From positions 9,201,686 through 9,265,685 of the forward strand of contig NC_066843.1 of the NCBI RefSeq assembly GCF_001640805.2: a DNA stretch of 64,000 nucleotides, given 5' to 3'. Positions 12,571-25,580 of this stretch are shown here, piece after piece. Within the stretch, counting starts at the first letter, position 1; each line of letters begins with the position of its first letter. Below the pieces are notes generated by a model. The model saw only the letters and a program-made list of their open reading frames with translations, did no database searches and was not told where the DNA came from. The position numbers and the translations under genes were made by a program. Origin of the DNA: Lates calcarifer (Eukaryota; Chordata; Actinopteri; Centropomidae).

Positions 12571-15037
12571 ATATCAGATATACAGATTCATAGTCCCCAG
12601 TATAGGTTAAGTTCCAAACACTTGATCCTACGCTTCTCAAAATTGAATTCAGTGGTGTTTTTTGTTAGATGCTCCTCCCTGCTAAATGTCCAAATGTACA
12701 AACTTAGAGCCTCGAATTTCTAACACAGGCTTTTTGGCTTTCTCTTAGAAACAAAGCTGAGGTAACCCTTAATTTAACTTTGATCCTGCAGATGAAAATA
12801 AGTTAGCCCAATTGCAGTTAAAAAGAGTGACAGAGATACATCAAGGAGCAAAGATTTTGTCATGAAGGCTATGCATTTCCCAAATGCTTGTCAATATGAA
12901 CCCCAAAAATAATCAAACATGTCATACTGTCATCATCCTCATCTATCTTTAGACCCTGAATTAACAACAAGAGTTTGATTCCAAGTTTCTTTTTCTCTGT
13001 CTCTCTGTTTCTGTCTGTCCTCCAGAGGGATCCATACTGGAGCTGACGTTGCTGGTTGCCCAGATGTCGTTATAGTAACCCTGGCTGTAGGCCTTTCTTG
13101 GCTCTTCTGTGTGTGGAAGCTGTCTCGTCCTGAGGGGGCCGATGTACGACGCGTTCAATGGAAAGATGTCAGCTCCATTCACAAAAACAGGTTTACAACA
13201 TCGAGTGAGAAGTTTGGCTCTCTGAGCTCAGAGCCAGCCGTAGAGCAGGGTACGGAAACAGGCGCGTGGTCAAAGTGAATCCCCACGGAGGGCTTGGAAT
13301 ATGTGGGTAGGAGAAAGTGAATGAGTATATCTCCTCTCACATGATAATGATCACTACAGTGTCTAAACCCCCATGTATATGAATGTGGAGCACAGTGTTC
13401 CTAGAAAAGAGTATGCATACTTAAGTCTTCATGTGAATATATAAACTTTTAAAAGTAGAAATCTTTGTGGAAAATGTGAACATATTACATTATGTTACAG
13501 CCAGCACTGTTTGGCTGACATGTAGATAAGCAATACACTGTCTGTGGCAGCCAGCAGTCACTGGTATTCAGTGTATGAACATAGTGGCTGGCTGGCAAGA
13601 CCACTTTGGTGGTAACCTTTATCACTGAAGGGCTGGACACAGTTCAGAGGTATCTATCTCTCCTCAGCTGTCCTCATAAACAAGCCCCTCTCAAGTATCC
13701 CCTGTCCTTTAAATTCTCCATCCTTGAAATCACCCAAAGACTTTTTTATATTCTTATTTTATTTCATTGTTACTTCCAAGCTTCACTGAGTTTAAGAGTT
13801 TGTTATTTTGAGGGGAGGCTTGGCAAAGGCCGCTGCAGGATAATCACAGACAGAACAAGCATGAAACAAGAAATCTCAGAGAAGTTTAGGAAGAGAGAGT
13901 CAGACAGAGGTCCTCCATAGTCGTAGTGTGTTGCTGATGTGATACGTTCCTTTCAGCTCAGCAAGAGTAATGAGTTTTGACTGTTTTTTGCAGGTAAGTC
14001 CACATTGCCAGCAGGGGCTTGTTATGATGAAGCCTGGCATCATAAATGGAGGTCAGGGAGGCTTTGTGTTCAGTGTTGTGGCTCACCCGCTTGATGCACC
14101 TCCATTATAGGCAACAAAGTGTAACACCACGCAGAGCCAAATCCTCTCAGTACGAGGTGCTACTGGTCAAGAGCCAACAATGAGCATGAAGTAGGTATCG
14201 CTTTTGTTTCCTGGCTCTGGATGTGTTTGTCAAGGTTAGAGGATCGCAAGCCAGAGAGATAAAGGTCAGCAGTATGAATACACAACCACTTATTGACAGA
14301 GATGCAGCAACGTGATGGCAAGACGTGCATGTATTTTGCCCCAGTGCCAATATGCATCTTAGACAATAACACAAATGTAGATATATTTGCATGAGAAGGA
14401 AAAGCAAAAGAAGAACAGTAAAAGCAAGCAATAAACTTAGAGCGCACTGATGGACAAAAACACATTTGCGTGTAAGCTGCAGGGTGCCAAATGCCTTTTC
14501 ACTGTTGCTTGTGTGACCGGACACACCCACCGTGGAATAAATATACATATTATCTTTCAGCAGGCTCGGGGAATGGAAAAAGGCTGAATCTCGTCCAACA
14601 TATTGTACCTGCTGGATTCTCCTGTTCCTCCCCTGAGTGTCATGGGACACTCAGCTGTCAAAGATGGAGCCAAAATGGGTGTCAGCAGGTGTGTCAGTGC
14701 GTGAGTGTGTTTGTGCGCATGTGTAAGGGTAACATAGTTCAAAAATGTGAAGATGCAAGCAGAGCAAAATGGGACAAGAGAGAGATAACAGAGTTTATAA
14801 AGAGGCTAAAACTGCAGTCAGTCAGTTATGGGATAAAATATTGATGTTACTTGTAGATGTTATTGTGTTAGAAATATGAAAGTATTTAACAATAACTAAT
14901 AAAATTATTAAAGACTGAAGAATTAAGAATTAAAATCCATAAACCTTCGATGATTCTAAAAAGAACTGGAAGATCGCCTTACAGTGAGAGGAGACTAATT
15001 TCTACAGGGGTTTCACTGTCACTAGCCAGGAATCCCC

Positions 15038-15039
<2 letters not shown>

Positions 15040-15083
<44 letters not shown>
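15040..15083 (+). repeat. (CA)n microsatellite
   Basis: About 22 CA units, followed by a short CAG run. A typical polymorphic fish dinucleotide repeat. Confidence 0.97.
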
Positions 15084-15084
<1 letters not shown>

Positions 15085-18000
15085 CAGCAGAAGGTTCTGG
15101 CAAGTGTGTCAGCTGTTGGCTGTTTGATGAAAGACATTTATCTGTGATCTGGCACTGCAGTGCTGTTTAATGTTAACTGTAAACCCTTATGGGTCCAGCA
15201 AAACTGTGTGTCCTGCATTACAACCTTGAGTGTATTCTAACATCTCAGTCACTCAAATCAGGCTGCATTGGCTAATTTACATGTGCTGAATATATTGATT
15301 GTAGGATTACAATGGAAAAGTAGTTGGATATTTTCCAAGCTTCTTTTAATGACTTTTACATTTAACACCTACCCTTTTTATTCACAAAAACTTCAGAACT
15401 GTGTATGGGATATATTATGAGCACCTGAACTACTCTTTACTTCACCTGTGTGTGCTCGCATCCACTATCACTTTTTGAAGCATGTTGGCACAAAATTGAT
15501 GTCTTCAGGTTGCATTTCTTTGCTAATTGAGTTTCTGCATTTCTGCAGCAGCGGTGTCACGCAAGATGGATGGCAACATGATCACCCTTTAAGCTGCAGT
15601 TTGAAGAAGACAGGTGAGCATCAGTATGTTTATTACCCCTGTGTCACGAGTCGTCATCAGTCAGCCTGGCTGCCCATCATTGACTGGCTGGCTGCATGAG
15701 ACAGCAGGTCTCTGCTGCACTGCCAAACCTGCTGAAGTCCTTATGCAATTGTCATCAGAATTATATAATTACCTAATTTAATCCCACTGCATTCTAGGAA
15801 GATGTGCTGTGGTGATTTTTGATTTTTTATTTTTTTAAATTCTATGTCAGTTGTGGTGCAAGGCTTTAAATCAGGCTGCAGATGACAATGCGGAAATTAA
15901 TAGTAATATTCTGATTCCTAAAATACTGCGGCATTCCCAGCCAGAGTGACCTTACTGTATTAGATCCCAGGCTTCAGCAGGCTGTTAATTATGACCTCGC
16001 TACGAGAAGAACATGTTGTGTGACTTATTTGCTTGTCAGAGGCAAGGTCAAAGCCACCACCGAGCACATCCGTCTCGTATTGGCTTTCATTCCTCAGAGA
16101 AAAGTCTGCTGTCTGCAGGTTCTGTCCCACTTCCAGAAGTGTCGAGGCAATAAGTCATTCTGACTGAGGGGTCACAATTCGTGAACGTCACTGCTACTGC
16201 AGCTTTATTTTACTGTCAAGATTATTGCTCTGCTTTCTCGGAAGTAGCAGAGGAATGGAGTAGCTGATCGTAACACAGACGTCACATCTGTCAGATGGCT
16301 GTGTGAAACCTGCGTGTGCCTCAGTTCAGTGGTGCGCTGAGGTTTGCTAACCTCTTTTTATGTTTGGCACTGCAGATAGAGCATTGTAACCACTTAACAA
16401 TTTCCTGATGTTTTCCCAAAATCTGCAGAGGACAAATCACACGTATTACGTATTCAAGACTGCATAACAATCCCAGCTGCCTTTGACTTACTTCTACTTG
16501 ATATCCTATGACCTAAATGCCTGAGAATTGCTCCCTGACACATGTTGTTTTCTGACCGCATGGATCTTCTGATCTGTTGCAGTAGGCACATGCATGCCAA
16601 ACATGCACCTGCAGGAGAGGAGATTTAAATGAGTGAGTAACAGTTGGTGCAGACTTGCCTGCGACGAACTCATGTGTTGCAACAGGCCATCTCAGTGAAA
16701 TGAGATAGGGAGTCATGTCATCACTCATGCTTGTGTAAACTTTCTTCATAAAAACAGATTTACAGTGACGCCTAATGACCTCAGCAGCACATGCAAGACA
16801 TGAATTTAGGCCGAACACATACAGTTACAGCTATTTATAAAGTGAGAGGTTGTGGATGTGCCCCATATAAGACCAGAGTCTGATCATTTTTCTGATATAA
16901 TACCCTTTCTAAATATGTTCAGGAGAGACTGCACACACTTCCTCCCAAGTGATAAATATCCCTGCAATTTTAACACTGTCTAAAATTATGTGTTTAAACT
17001 TTCAGTCTCTGAGATAAACCAGGGCTGTTTCTGAGCTTTTACAAGGGGTAAGAGGAAGGACAAATGTTCTGCTACCCTTAGACTTTTTATCAGTTCATGT
17101 TAAGGTCTGGAGCATGGAATATGTCCGATCGCCTATATGTGTATACATGTCTGAAAACTGTTACCTTATTTAACATTTAACAGATAAATCAGCTACTATG
17201 TGTCATTTTGTGCCAGTGAACTGTTTATGTTTATATTCACCCATGTGATCTGAATTCACCCATCTGAAGGTCAGGCTTGTTGATAAGCCAGTTGAGGGGA
17301 ATTTGCCAGAGAGACGACATCATCAACATTGACAAGAGCTCCCTGGCCAACGCTGGCTGTCAATTTCTTTCAAACAGTGCATCCAGCATACAGACAGAAC
17401 AGCCACCATCCCTCTTGGTTAAATGTCATCACAGAGGTTGCAGGACTTTTGGTGTGATACTGCTGGAATCAAGAGGATTTAATTACACTAAACTAAATGA
17501 ACTATAACTAAATTATCCAAATGCTTGTAGATGCAGAAGCTGTCTCAAAACAAAAACTAAATTAATCAGCTTTTTGAAATTAACACGGTGAGAGACAACC
17601 ATAGTGAGAATTAATTTAAATTTCTTTTATAAATGGAAAAGACATAGACCCTATTTTCACCCCAATCCAGTGCTTTGTGGCGGTTTCATTGGCAAATGTG
17701 GAAAAAGCCCTGAAGCAGCACCCACTTCCTATGTAGAACCAAATCAAATCGGCTCACTGCCTCCCTGCGGACGTGTCTGATCAATATACCCCCCCCCCCA
17801 ACTACGTCTCATGCTGGCAGAATGCAGCTGTGGATGGAAACTAACAAAATTTGCTGACAGATGTGTCATACTGCAAACACAGGCTCATATGTGATACAAC
17901 CATATTGATCACACATATTGCTTAATAGAGTTTTATGCATATTTATGCTGGATTAGAGGCACCGGGTGGGTGATCGCACAATGCTGGCTGCATTCTCTCT

Positions 18001-18764
18001 CATATTGGTTTGTTATGTAATCTGTGCGTCCATGTGCTTTTGTAGACAGATCACCATCAACAAACATATCACTCCTATTGGAAATCTCTGAAAGAAGTGA
18101 GGAAATTTGGATAAAACAGATGATTAGAGGAGAATTGAGAGGTATTCTTATTGATGTTTTACTTGTGTTCATTCAAACTTTGTGGCTTTAAGAGATATAA
18201 GGCTACAGTGTTATATTCCAGCTAATTCTACACATTTACACCAGTTCATCAAGACACTCCATGGTGCAGAATACACTTATTTTCCACAGTTTACCGAAAG
18301 AGATTGGGAAAATAGAATGAGGCGTTCTTTCCATTGCTGTCATTGAAAATGACTTCCAGCGGAGCCGACTGATATAGCATGGGGTCTCTGAGGACTTTCA
18401 CAGAACTGGAGTGAGTCAGTTTGGTGAATTAAAGTAAATGATGGTGCGAGCTCTGACAGCTAGCAGCCTGGAATTTGGGCCACAGCTCCAAATTAGAGGA
18501 GCAGCATGTGTGTCCGCAGCTAAAACAGTCGAGCGGGCCTCTGCTCACCAGCTCCAGATGTCACACATTTTGGGTCAAAATGCAAATCCTTGGAAAATTC
18601 TACCTCCGTAGACCACAGATGCATCACTTGGCTCACATAAACACAGAATGATGGGTGCTAATTGTTAATCAGTTCAAAAGTCACACATGGCACAGCATCA
18701 TCTGTTGAATCACATTTGTTACTTACAATCAATGCATTGACTTGATAATGATTTTGTTCAAGTT

Positions 18765-18770
18765 TTTATT
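18765..18770 (-). terminator. kcnj2: Candidate poly(A) signal of kcnj2
   Basis: TTTATT on the plus strand is AATAAA on the minus strand, followed in the transcript by a T-rich stretch. If used, it gives kcnj2 a 3' UTR of about 1.9 kb (20704 down to about 18750), in line with the long 3' UTRs of Kir2.1 genes. No coding frame is supported in between. Confidence 0.5.
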
Positions 18771-19460
18771 GAAAAAAGAACATAAACAGTTTTCAACAAC
18801 TGCAATATCAATATACAGTACTTGCATGATAATTTACAAAAGATAAAAAATCTGTACAGTCTCTAGTTTGTGCAGGAAGGTGGGATGACCCTGGTAGAAA
18901 AATAAAGACCTAAGACAGGAGAAGTGTCAATGTGAGAACAGATAAAGTGTTTTAATAGATTTCCTTACCAGAGAAGCAGTACTGTACGCTGGCTTCCACT
19001 GGCATTATCCAAGCATGAATGTGTCACAATAACACCTAGAGTAATAGTTTAAAAAAATAAACATCAAAGCTCAATCTTGTGTAAGACTGAAGTCAAGTGT
19101 GCTACCTCCATTCAGGATTTGTGATTGTAACTGAAATATAAACCAGCTGACCTGATCTTCAATAAGACAAAGCAAGGGTCCACTCAGAAATGACAATATA
19201 ACTTCACAAGACCCGCAATGGTGAAGTGAGAGGGTTAAACTAAGATGTGTCCAAATTCTGCACGATGCCAAGAACACTGATGTTAATATAAAGAAGAGAC
19301 TACGTCAAAATTCCACTCAAACAAATCGTTGTTTCAACAGCCTGTCACTGTTAGATGAGGAAAAGTTCATGTTTCAAATCAGGTTGTCGGTTGTCGGTTG
19401 TCTCTTATATATATATGTACACATTTGGCTTTGTGTAATAGAACAGTTTCTGTTGTTACT

Positions 19461-19510
19461 GGGAGGGGGTGGGGGGTGGTGTGTGTGTGTGTGGAGGGTG
19501 GGGGGGGGGG
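19461..19510 (+). repeat. G-rich and GT-rich tract with quadruplex potential
   Basis: Runs of 3, 5 and 6 G with one-base spacers are followed by a GT repeat, then GGAGGG and a run of 11 G. The plus strand could form a G-quadruplex. The kcnj2 transcript would carry the C-rich complement in its 3' UTR. Trp/Gly/Val-rich frames here are low complexity. Confidence 0.6.
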
Positions 19511-20704
19511 TCTGGTTGAGGGAGAAAATTGCACTAAAGCTTTGGAAAACACACTGACAGAATCATGCTCGTCTACATCTAAAAATAACATTATAGGCTG
19601 CATCTGCAATCTTCAAAAATGGATACTTTAAAGACAAATAATACATTTTGGCTCCTAGATTTCTCTCTAAACATACAATATGTAACTTAGCAGCACTTAT
19701 CGTCAACATTCATAACCTCGGCTCAGGCTTGAGCTTCCTGTCGCATTCTACCACTGAACTGTATTGCACATTAGGACATGAAAGACCTGTTAGAAGTGGC
19801 AGTAAACTGCACAGTGAATCGCCTCTTGAATGCTTCTGCCTGTGACATCTAATGCAGTGTGTGCTCAGTCGAAGCCAAACCTCCTGAGTGCCTCCGCCGG
19901 GACTGAGACTTTTTGTTTAAGGCACACGTTGCAAAAGATGCTACACTTAGACAAGATGATAGGTTGAGGAGCATAGTGTACTTGTGCTCGTAATCTGTGC
20001 AAAATATCTCTTCCCTTGCCTTACACCATGAGAACACACCAAGACCACCACACTGAAGAAGACTGGACATACACTTTGCTAAGAGACCAGCTCATTAACA
20101 AACCATGACCTTTTTAAGCAGGTGGTTTAACTTGTCAAAACAATGTTGGTAGCCTTTAAAACAAGATTGTTGAACTTAAAATGATTTAAAAATGCATACA
20201 TTTAGGTTGGCATTTAAAATCAAGTCTAAAAACTTCTGGTTTGATCAAATGTTTTCAATTGAAATTAAATATATTAAATTATTTTAGCCAGTCAAAACCT
20301 CATGTGAAGTTTAGGAAGACCTATTACACGCAGGATGTTCAATTCAAAATGTGCACTTGAATAAATTAACAAATGTAATCAACCCAATTGGCTATTCTAC
20401 TAAAATGTTTAGCTTAATAAGGACAGTACACACAGAAACAGACTGCACGATGTATAAGTGAAGGCATCTAACCCATTTTAGCTTCATGCAACCTGTTAAG
20501 TTACCACCACTTTTACCAAAAACAACAGAACATGTTTGTAGTTCCTCTGTGTCTTGTGTGTGAGCTTCTGTATAGAGAATTTCATACTCAAATCACAGTC
20601 TTTCACAAACTGTCATGCATTATCGACAACAGCAATTGGGACCAAAGTTCAAGCAAACTTGATCATACCCTGTGGTACTGTTTAATCCTTCTTTATCCCT
20701 GCAG

Positions 20705-22021
20705 TCATATTTCTGATTCTGCTGTCAAAGGTGTTGATTCCAAAGGCAGAGAGTCCAGATTGCATTCAGAGTCTGACACCAAATCTGTGTTCGCATCTTC
20801 AAGTGCACCAACCTCAATGCCGCACATCTGCCTGTTGTCGTCCTCCACAAACTCCTCCTCCATCTCTACTTTTTCCAGAGCCACCTCGTTCTCATAACAA
20901 AAGGAGTTCCTCAAGCTGGAGGCGTTGGACTTCTTCTCAGCTAGTTCCCTTGCACTACAGTGGGGCGTGCTGGGCACCTCGTAGGTGTTGTCAAAGCGAG
21001 AATAGTCCACTTTGTAGTAGTTCTTTTCTTCGAAGAGCACCGGCTCAAAGCGGTGGCCCCACAGGATTTCGCTGGCCACGTATGAGCTCCGACACTGAGT
21101 GGTCATGGCTGTGGCCTCGACCATGCCCTCCAGGATCACTACAATCTCGAACTCTGACGTCTCCAGCTCCTGTTTACTCATCTCATAGAATGGACTGTCC
21201 TCATCAATCTCATGCACGATGGTAATCGGGGACACCAGGAAGATTCTGTCGATGCCACTATCAAAGCCTACGTCAATGTCTACCTGATCCAGAGGGATGA
21301 ACTCTCCCTCTGAGGTGGTGCGTGACTTAAGGAGCTGGGCTCTGACGTGGGCCTCCACCAGGTGACTCTTCCTCAGGTTCCCCACGCGCCACATCAGGCA
21401 CAGTTTGCCGTCCCTCATGGCCACTGTGGCATAGTGGCTGAACACCAAGGTTTCATTCCTCTTTTTGGGCTTGGCCATCTTTGCCATCACAGCACCAATG
21501 ATGAAAGCATCTATGATGCAGCCCAAAATACTCTGAAAGACGACCATGAAGACAGCAATGGGGCACTCCTCTGTCACATAGCGATAACCATAGCCAATTG
21601 TGGTTTGGGTCTCCACTGAGAACAAGAAAGCAGCAGTGAAGCTGTCCACATTGGAAACGCATATCTGAGTCTCATTCTCTAAGTCCCCATAAGAGAGGGC
21701 CACTACCCAGAAGACAAAGCCGAAAAACAGCCACGACAGCAGGAAAGAAAGGCAGAATATGAGCAGCATCCAGCGCCAGCGAATGTCCACACAGGTGGTG
21801 AAGATATCTGCCAGGTACCGCTGGCCTTTCTCGCTCATATTGATAAACTGCACATTGCAGTGACCATCCTTCCTGACAAAGCGGCTCTGATGTTGGTGCT
21901 CTGTGTGCACCTTGTTGACATTGCCATTTCCATAGCCATTCGGGACAGCAATGGTGGCCAGCTTCATGCCATCTTCCTCAGAGGACACAATGCTGTAGCG
22001 ATGGCTTCGCACACTCCCCAT
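20705..22021 (-). CDS. kcnj2: Inward-rectifier potassium channel Kir2.1
   Basis: A single-exon frame of 438 codons, close to the usual Kir2.1 length. It starts with [20 protein letters not shown], the Kir2.1 N-terminus. It has an M1 helix ([19 protein letters not shown]), the pore with filter TIGYGY, and flanking extracellular cysteines (QICVSN and EECPIA) that pair in this family. M2 contains GCIIDAF; its Asp is the polyamine and Mg2+ rectification site. The PIP2-binding basic cluster is [11 protein letters not shown]. The C-terminal domain has the ER-export motif FCYENE and ends in SEI, a class I PDZ ligand. The product is a tetrameric plasma-membrane channel that sets resting potential in muscle, heart and neurons. 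An AG acceptor at 22276-22277 implies an upstream non-coding exon. kcnj16 lies 3.5 kb upstream on the same strand, as the adjacent pair does in human. Confidence 0.96.
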   Translation of the reverse strand: MGSVRSHRYSIVSSEEDGMKLATIAVPNGYGNGNVNKVHTEHQHQSRFVRKDGHCNVQFINMSEKGQRYLADIFTTCVDIRWRWMLLIFCLSFLLSWLFFGFVFWVVALSYGDLENETQICVSNVDSFTAAFLFSVETQTTIGYGYRYVTEECPIAVFMVVFQSILGCIIDAFIIGAVMAKMAKPKKRNETLVFSHYATVAMRDGKLCLMWRVGNLRKSHLVEAHVRAQLLKSRTTSEGEFIPLDQVDIDVGFDSGIDRIFLVSPITIVHEIDEDSPFYEMSKQELETSEFEIVVILEGMVEATAMTTQCRSSYVASEILWGHRFEPVLFEEKNYYKVDYSRFDNTYEVPSTPHCSARELAEKKSNASSLRNSFCYENEVALEKVEMEEEFVEDDNRQMCGIEVGALEDANTDLVSDSECNLDSLPLESTPLTAESEI

Positions 22022-22275
22022 CGCTTCCGCCTGGGAGGGCTGGGCCGATTCTGCTTTGGAAAACAGTTTAAGTTTTTGGTAGAACCGTTGGAGAAACAGT
22101 TTTGAATGATCCCAGGGACAAACTCAAGCAGAAAATGTGAACAACAGGAGTAGATCCTGCAGGGGGGAACAGGGGAGGCTGGGCCTGTGCTTCTGCAGCC
22201 GTGCTGTGTGCACCTTTTGGCGAGGGCGGGTCACTCCTCTCTGACGGCTGGTTTGGACCTCATCAGTGAAGTGGG
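22022..22275 (-). other. kcnj2: kcnj2 5' UTR in the coding exon
   Basis: Upstream of the kcnj2 ATG the minus strand has no in-frame coding extension. A good acceptor (TTTCCACAG) ends at 22276. The 254 nt from there to the ATG are the likely 5' UTR part of the coding exon, as in mammalian KCNJ2, where a non-coding exon is spliced to one coding exon. Confidence 0.55.
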
Positions 22276-24426
22276 CTGTGGAAATTACAGACAGAGAGAA
22301 AAACAGTTTTAAAGTAATTGGTAGGAACCAGAGCAAAGATCAGTACATGTGGGTGTGTGGTTACCTGCTGTCTAAATAATGGATTGTACACTCAAAGTTA
22401 ACAGCGCTATTCTTGCATACACAGACAATATGTACAGTGTATGCGGTGTAGTCAGAAAGCACAGGGAATCCATTGTTTGTGCATTATCAGTCATAGATAA
22501 AACATATTATTCAAGCACTCAAATAGCTGACAAAGTAGGAAAGGATGTTTACCCTGCTTAATGTAAGTATTAATTAGGCAGGTCAGTCCATGGGGAGCTG
22601 AGTCAAATTACAGATCAAGTTCAGCTTAATGCTATGAGCCACTGGAACAAAGATACAGTACAAGTATCAGCTCTGTGCCGATGCGTCTCTAAGCTCTATA
22701 CATAAGTGAGAATAGAATAAAATAAAGTGAGGGCATGTTGCATTTACAGCCTTATCAATTGTTACATTTCATGCTATGTAGGTGCACGGTTACAGTAATA
22801 TGTGCATATGAGTGGCGAAAACTTATTCACAACTACAGTAAACACCACTACACCATGTAAAAAGATTAAACTAACCTTGCAGCTTTTTGGAGAGGACTGG
22901 CGACATTCTCAGAAAGGAACAGTAACCTTGCATCATATGTAACAGAGGACAGCTAAATTAGAAAAGCATATTGACTTGATGTGTGTGGCCAGAAAAGTCC
23001 ATTAAAATGCAACACCACAGGCTACAACAGGCCATGGCCATTCAGACATGCTCTGCTAGTGCCAAAATAACTCCCCATATCCATCTGACTGCCACTATTT
23101 TGTCAAAGTGTGAAGGCCTGAGAAATAAAATACACAAAAGGATAAATAAGTAAAATAAAGTCCAGCAGTCTGAATGAACTTAACAGCTCATGTTTTTTTA
23201 ATTTAGTGTCCGAAAAGGAAAAGTTTTTTTTTTTTGTTTGTTTGTTTGTTTTTTGTTTTGTTAACATGGGTCATTTTATTCCACCGCCTAATTTTTGTGT
23301 CTGTTCTGCAAGTGATCAAAAGTCATGTGGGATGAGATGTGCAGGACATGGTCCTAAATCCCCCCGCATCATCTTTGCTTTTCACAACCGATGATGTCAC
23401 TGCTGGGTCAACTACAAATAGCAACCTGTCACGCACACTATTGGGAATATGGGGCCTTCATTCATTCACAGCTCAAAGCATGCCAAAGGATTTAGTTTAA
23501 TGGATGGCAAAGATTTTATATGATATTGAAAATGCTGTATTTATCTCTTAAGTACTACATTTATTACTATTTAACTGCAACATTCACAAATTATTAACAT
23601 ATTCTTAGTGAGAAAGACTTGCCAGAGGAAACATAAACTGTTTCAACTTCCTTATTACAATTACGATATCCAATTTACCTCGGGCCATTCTAGAACCTTT
23701 TCATCACCTTTTTCTTCAACAGAGTATTTGGCTGAAACAAGCAGCAAGAATAAAGTCCACACTACATGACTGAAAAGAAGTAAAGCTCAAGAGGACAACT
23801 GTATGTCCAACAAAAAGACAGTTGAGAGGGCATTTCTGTAATACTTAGACACTTTTATCCAAAGCAGTGATCACTCAACAGTTCAAACCTGACCTCTGAT
23901 GCATATCAAAACTTTTGTGGTGCTGGCCCTCTCTCCTCCACTCTGTCACACTTTATTGGGTTCTTTCCCACCAAGCTTTTATCTCCTCACTATGTCACAT
24001 CACCTATTACAGCAGGTCGGTACATGGTGACAGACCAAGGCTTCCAGAGGCTGCACAACCTGTGATTGTTTGTTTTGCATGTGTTCTCAATTAGTGCCAA
24101 CAGCTGAGGCAGATGGAAACTGGTTACATAAAGCTGCTCTATTTTTTATTACACAAATCAATAACTATGGCCAATCATTCAGCAGATGGTGTCTTTCTGT
24201 TCTGAGCTTTCACAACATTTGTTGTTTTATATTAGTTTTGACATTTTTGTGCAGTTTAACACAATTGGTATACATTTCATTGTTTTGTATTTTGAATTTT
24301 TACACTGCTAGGCTCTTACAAAATGCAGCTTGTGCACAGATATGACGAGTTACAAAGTTAGTTCAAATCAAGGACAAGGGCAGTGCAGATCATCCTGCCT
24401 ACATTCTGCAGTCTCCATTGTCCCCA

Positions 24427-24462
24427 AATAATAATAATAATAATAATAATGATAATAATAAA
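24427..24462 (+). repeat. (AAT)n microsatellite
   Basis: About ten AAT units with one GAT interruption, in the presumed first intron of kcnj2. Confidence 0.95.
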
Positions 24463-24695
24463 GAAATTAATAAGAAAAATATGTTGAGCAAAGAAACACT
24501 ATGAAACGGGAAACCGCTGGTTTCATAGTTGAATTTAAGTTTGTATTACAGGGCAAGAGATCATGCAGTTTTTTGTTTTTCGTTTTTTTCCGTTTTCCAT
24601 TGAGTAATCATCAGTTATTGCAGACCGTGGCTCTATTTCCCACGCCATATCACTCCCATAAATAGAAATAAATATTCCCCGCTTATTGCACCTAC

Positions 24696-24900
24696 CTGTT
24701 GGTCCTCGCAGCGCAAATCTGCCGTTTTCTTGTTGTAATAAGTCCCATATGTGCCAGATACGCACACCTCCTCTCTTTTATCCTCACTGCTCTTTTTATT
24801 ACGTTCTCTTAGTTTCCCGTCTGGCGCCGTAAATTCTGCCATAAGCCTCTTCAGCAACACTGAAGAAGATATTTGTCGTTGCAAAGACAGACTTTAAAAA
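24696..24900 (-). other. kcnj2: Probable non-coding first exon and promoter of kcnj2
   Basis: On the minus strand a clear donor (ACCAACAG|GTAGGT) lies at 24695/24696. Just upstream is a GC-richer, CpG-containing segment (to about 24940) unlike the AT-rich surroundings. Its distance and strand fit the non-coding first exon of kcnj2, joined to the acceptor at 22276. The transcription start near 24900 is a guess. Confidence 0.4.
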
Positions 24901-25285
24901 CACGTGCGCCTCTCCCCGCCCCCTGTCGCGCGCAGTGGCCAATGGGAAGCTGCAGCGCCTGTTTGAGGCTCTGAGCCCACATGGAGGTTTTGTATTATCT
25001 GTTGGGAATAAAAGTAAATCAAACCCCCGTTTTCTTAATGGGAAGCAGCAAAAACTGACGTTTAAACTGGTTGAACTAGTCGAAACCCTCAGAATCAATA
25101 CAAAACTGCTTGTGATTTATGAAATTAGTCATAATTCTGAACCTGATTAACTATAATTGTAATTTATTTGCCACGAGACTAAATGTTTGTCTATTTCTGC
25201 CAGAATCAAGCAGATACACTGGGTCCTGTGGAGCAGGCATACTCTGTGGACCGTCTGCTGAGGTGATATTGAGTGCACTCAGTGA

Positions 25286-25299
25286 ACACGAGGTGGCGG
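25286..25299 (+). promoter_or_regulatory. CTCF-like motif (weak), plus orientation
   Basis: ACACGAGGTGGCGG matches 12 of 14 positions of the CTCF core CCASYAGRKGGCRS. It lies between the kcnj16 3' end and the kcnj2 promoter. Motif only. Confidence 0.3.
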
Positions 25300-25413
25300 T
25301 ATAGAGCTACAAAAAGGATAAACACACAAGTACTGCCGTCGCATAATGTGATTGACAGTGTTACTATAATTCATGTGACAAGAAAACAGATTTTTTTAAA
25401 GGACAAATAGAAT

Positions 25414-25428
25414 TTTATTTGATTTATT
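25414..25428 (-). terminator. kcnj16: Candidate poly(A) signals of kcnj16
   Basis: Two TTTATT hexamers on the plus strand (25414-25419 and 25423-25428) are AATAAA on the minus strand, about 155 nt after the kcnj16 stop. The 3' UTR would be short. Confidence 0.5.
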
Positions 25429-25580
25429 ACATCTGTGGCTGTTGATTATATTCATATAAAAAACATATCAGGTTTTGAACACTCTAAGGTCACATATAAA
25501 TATATTTACAAGAGCACAACTTATCACACTTATGGGAACAGTCCACCATGCACGGCGATGTATTTCTTTGGTTGCTTAAG

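Larger units (their letters stand above)
2340..18760. other. Gene-free intergenic interval between map2k6 and kcnj2
   Basis: I see no supported protein-coding gene in these 16 kb. Open frames are short, lack family motifs and do not join at splice sites. The interval has microsatellites, poly-T tracts and at least one dispersed repeat (12180-12570), listed separately. Unique AT-rich segments, for example around 9000-9140, could be conserved non-coding elements, but this cannot be judged without alignment. Confidence 0.6.

Noticed and set aside
14147..14650. A 167-codon minus-strand open frame in the intergenic interval
   Set aside because: It opens on GTG, its first ATG comes about 35 codons later, it is Leu/Ser/Cys-rich without family motifs, and an overlapping frame also stays open. 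Most likely chance.
18760..20700. A possible small gene in the region of short frames at 19369-20070
   Set aside because: Frames are G/T-repeat driven, lack ATG context and splice partners, and fall in the likely kcnj2 3' UTR.
20731..21225. A 164-codon plus-strand frame opposite kcnj2
   Set aside because: It is antisense to the conserved C-terminal domain of Kir2.1 and mirrors its codon bias; there is no start context or homology.
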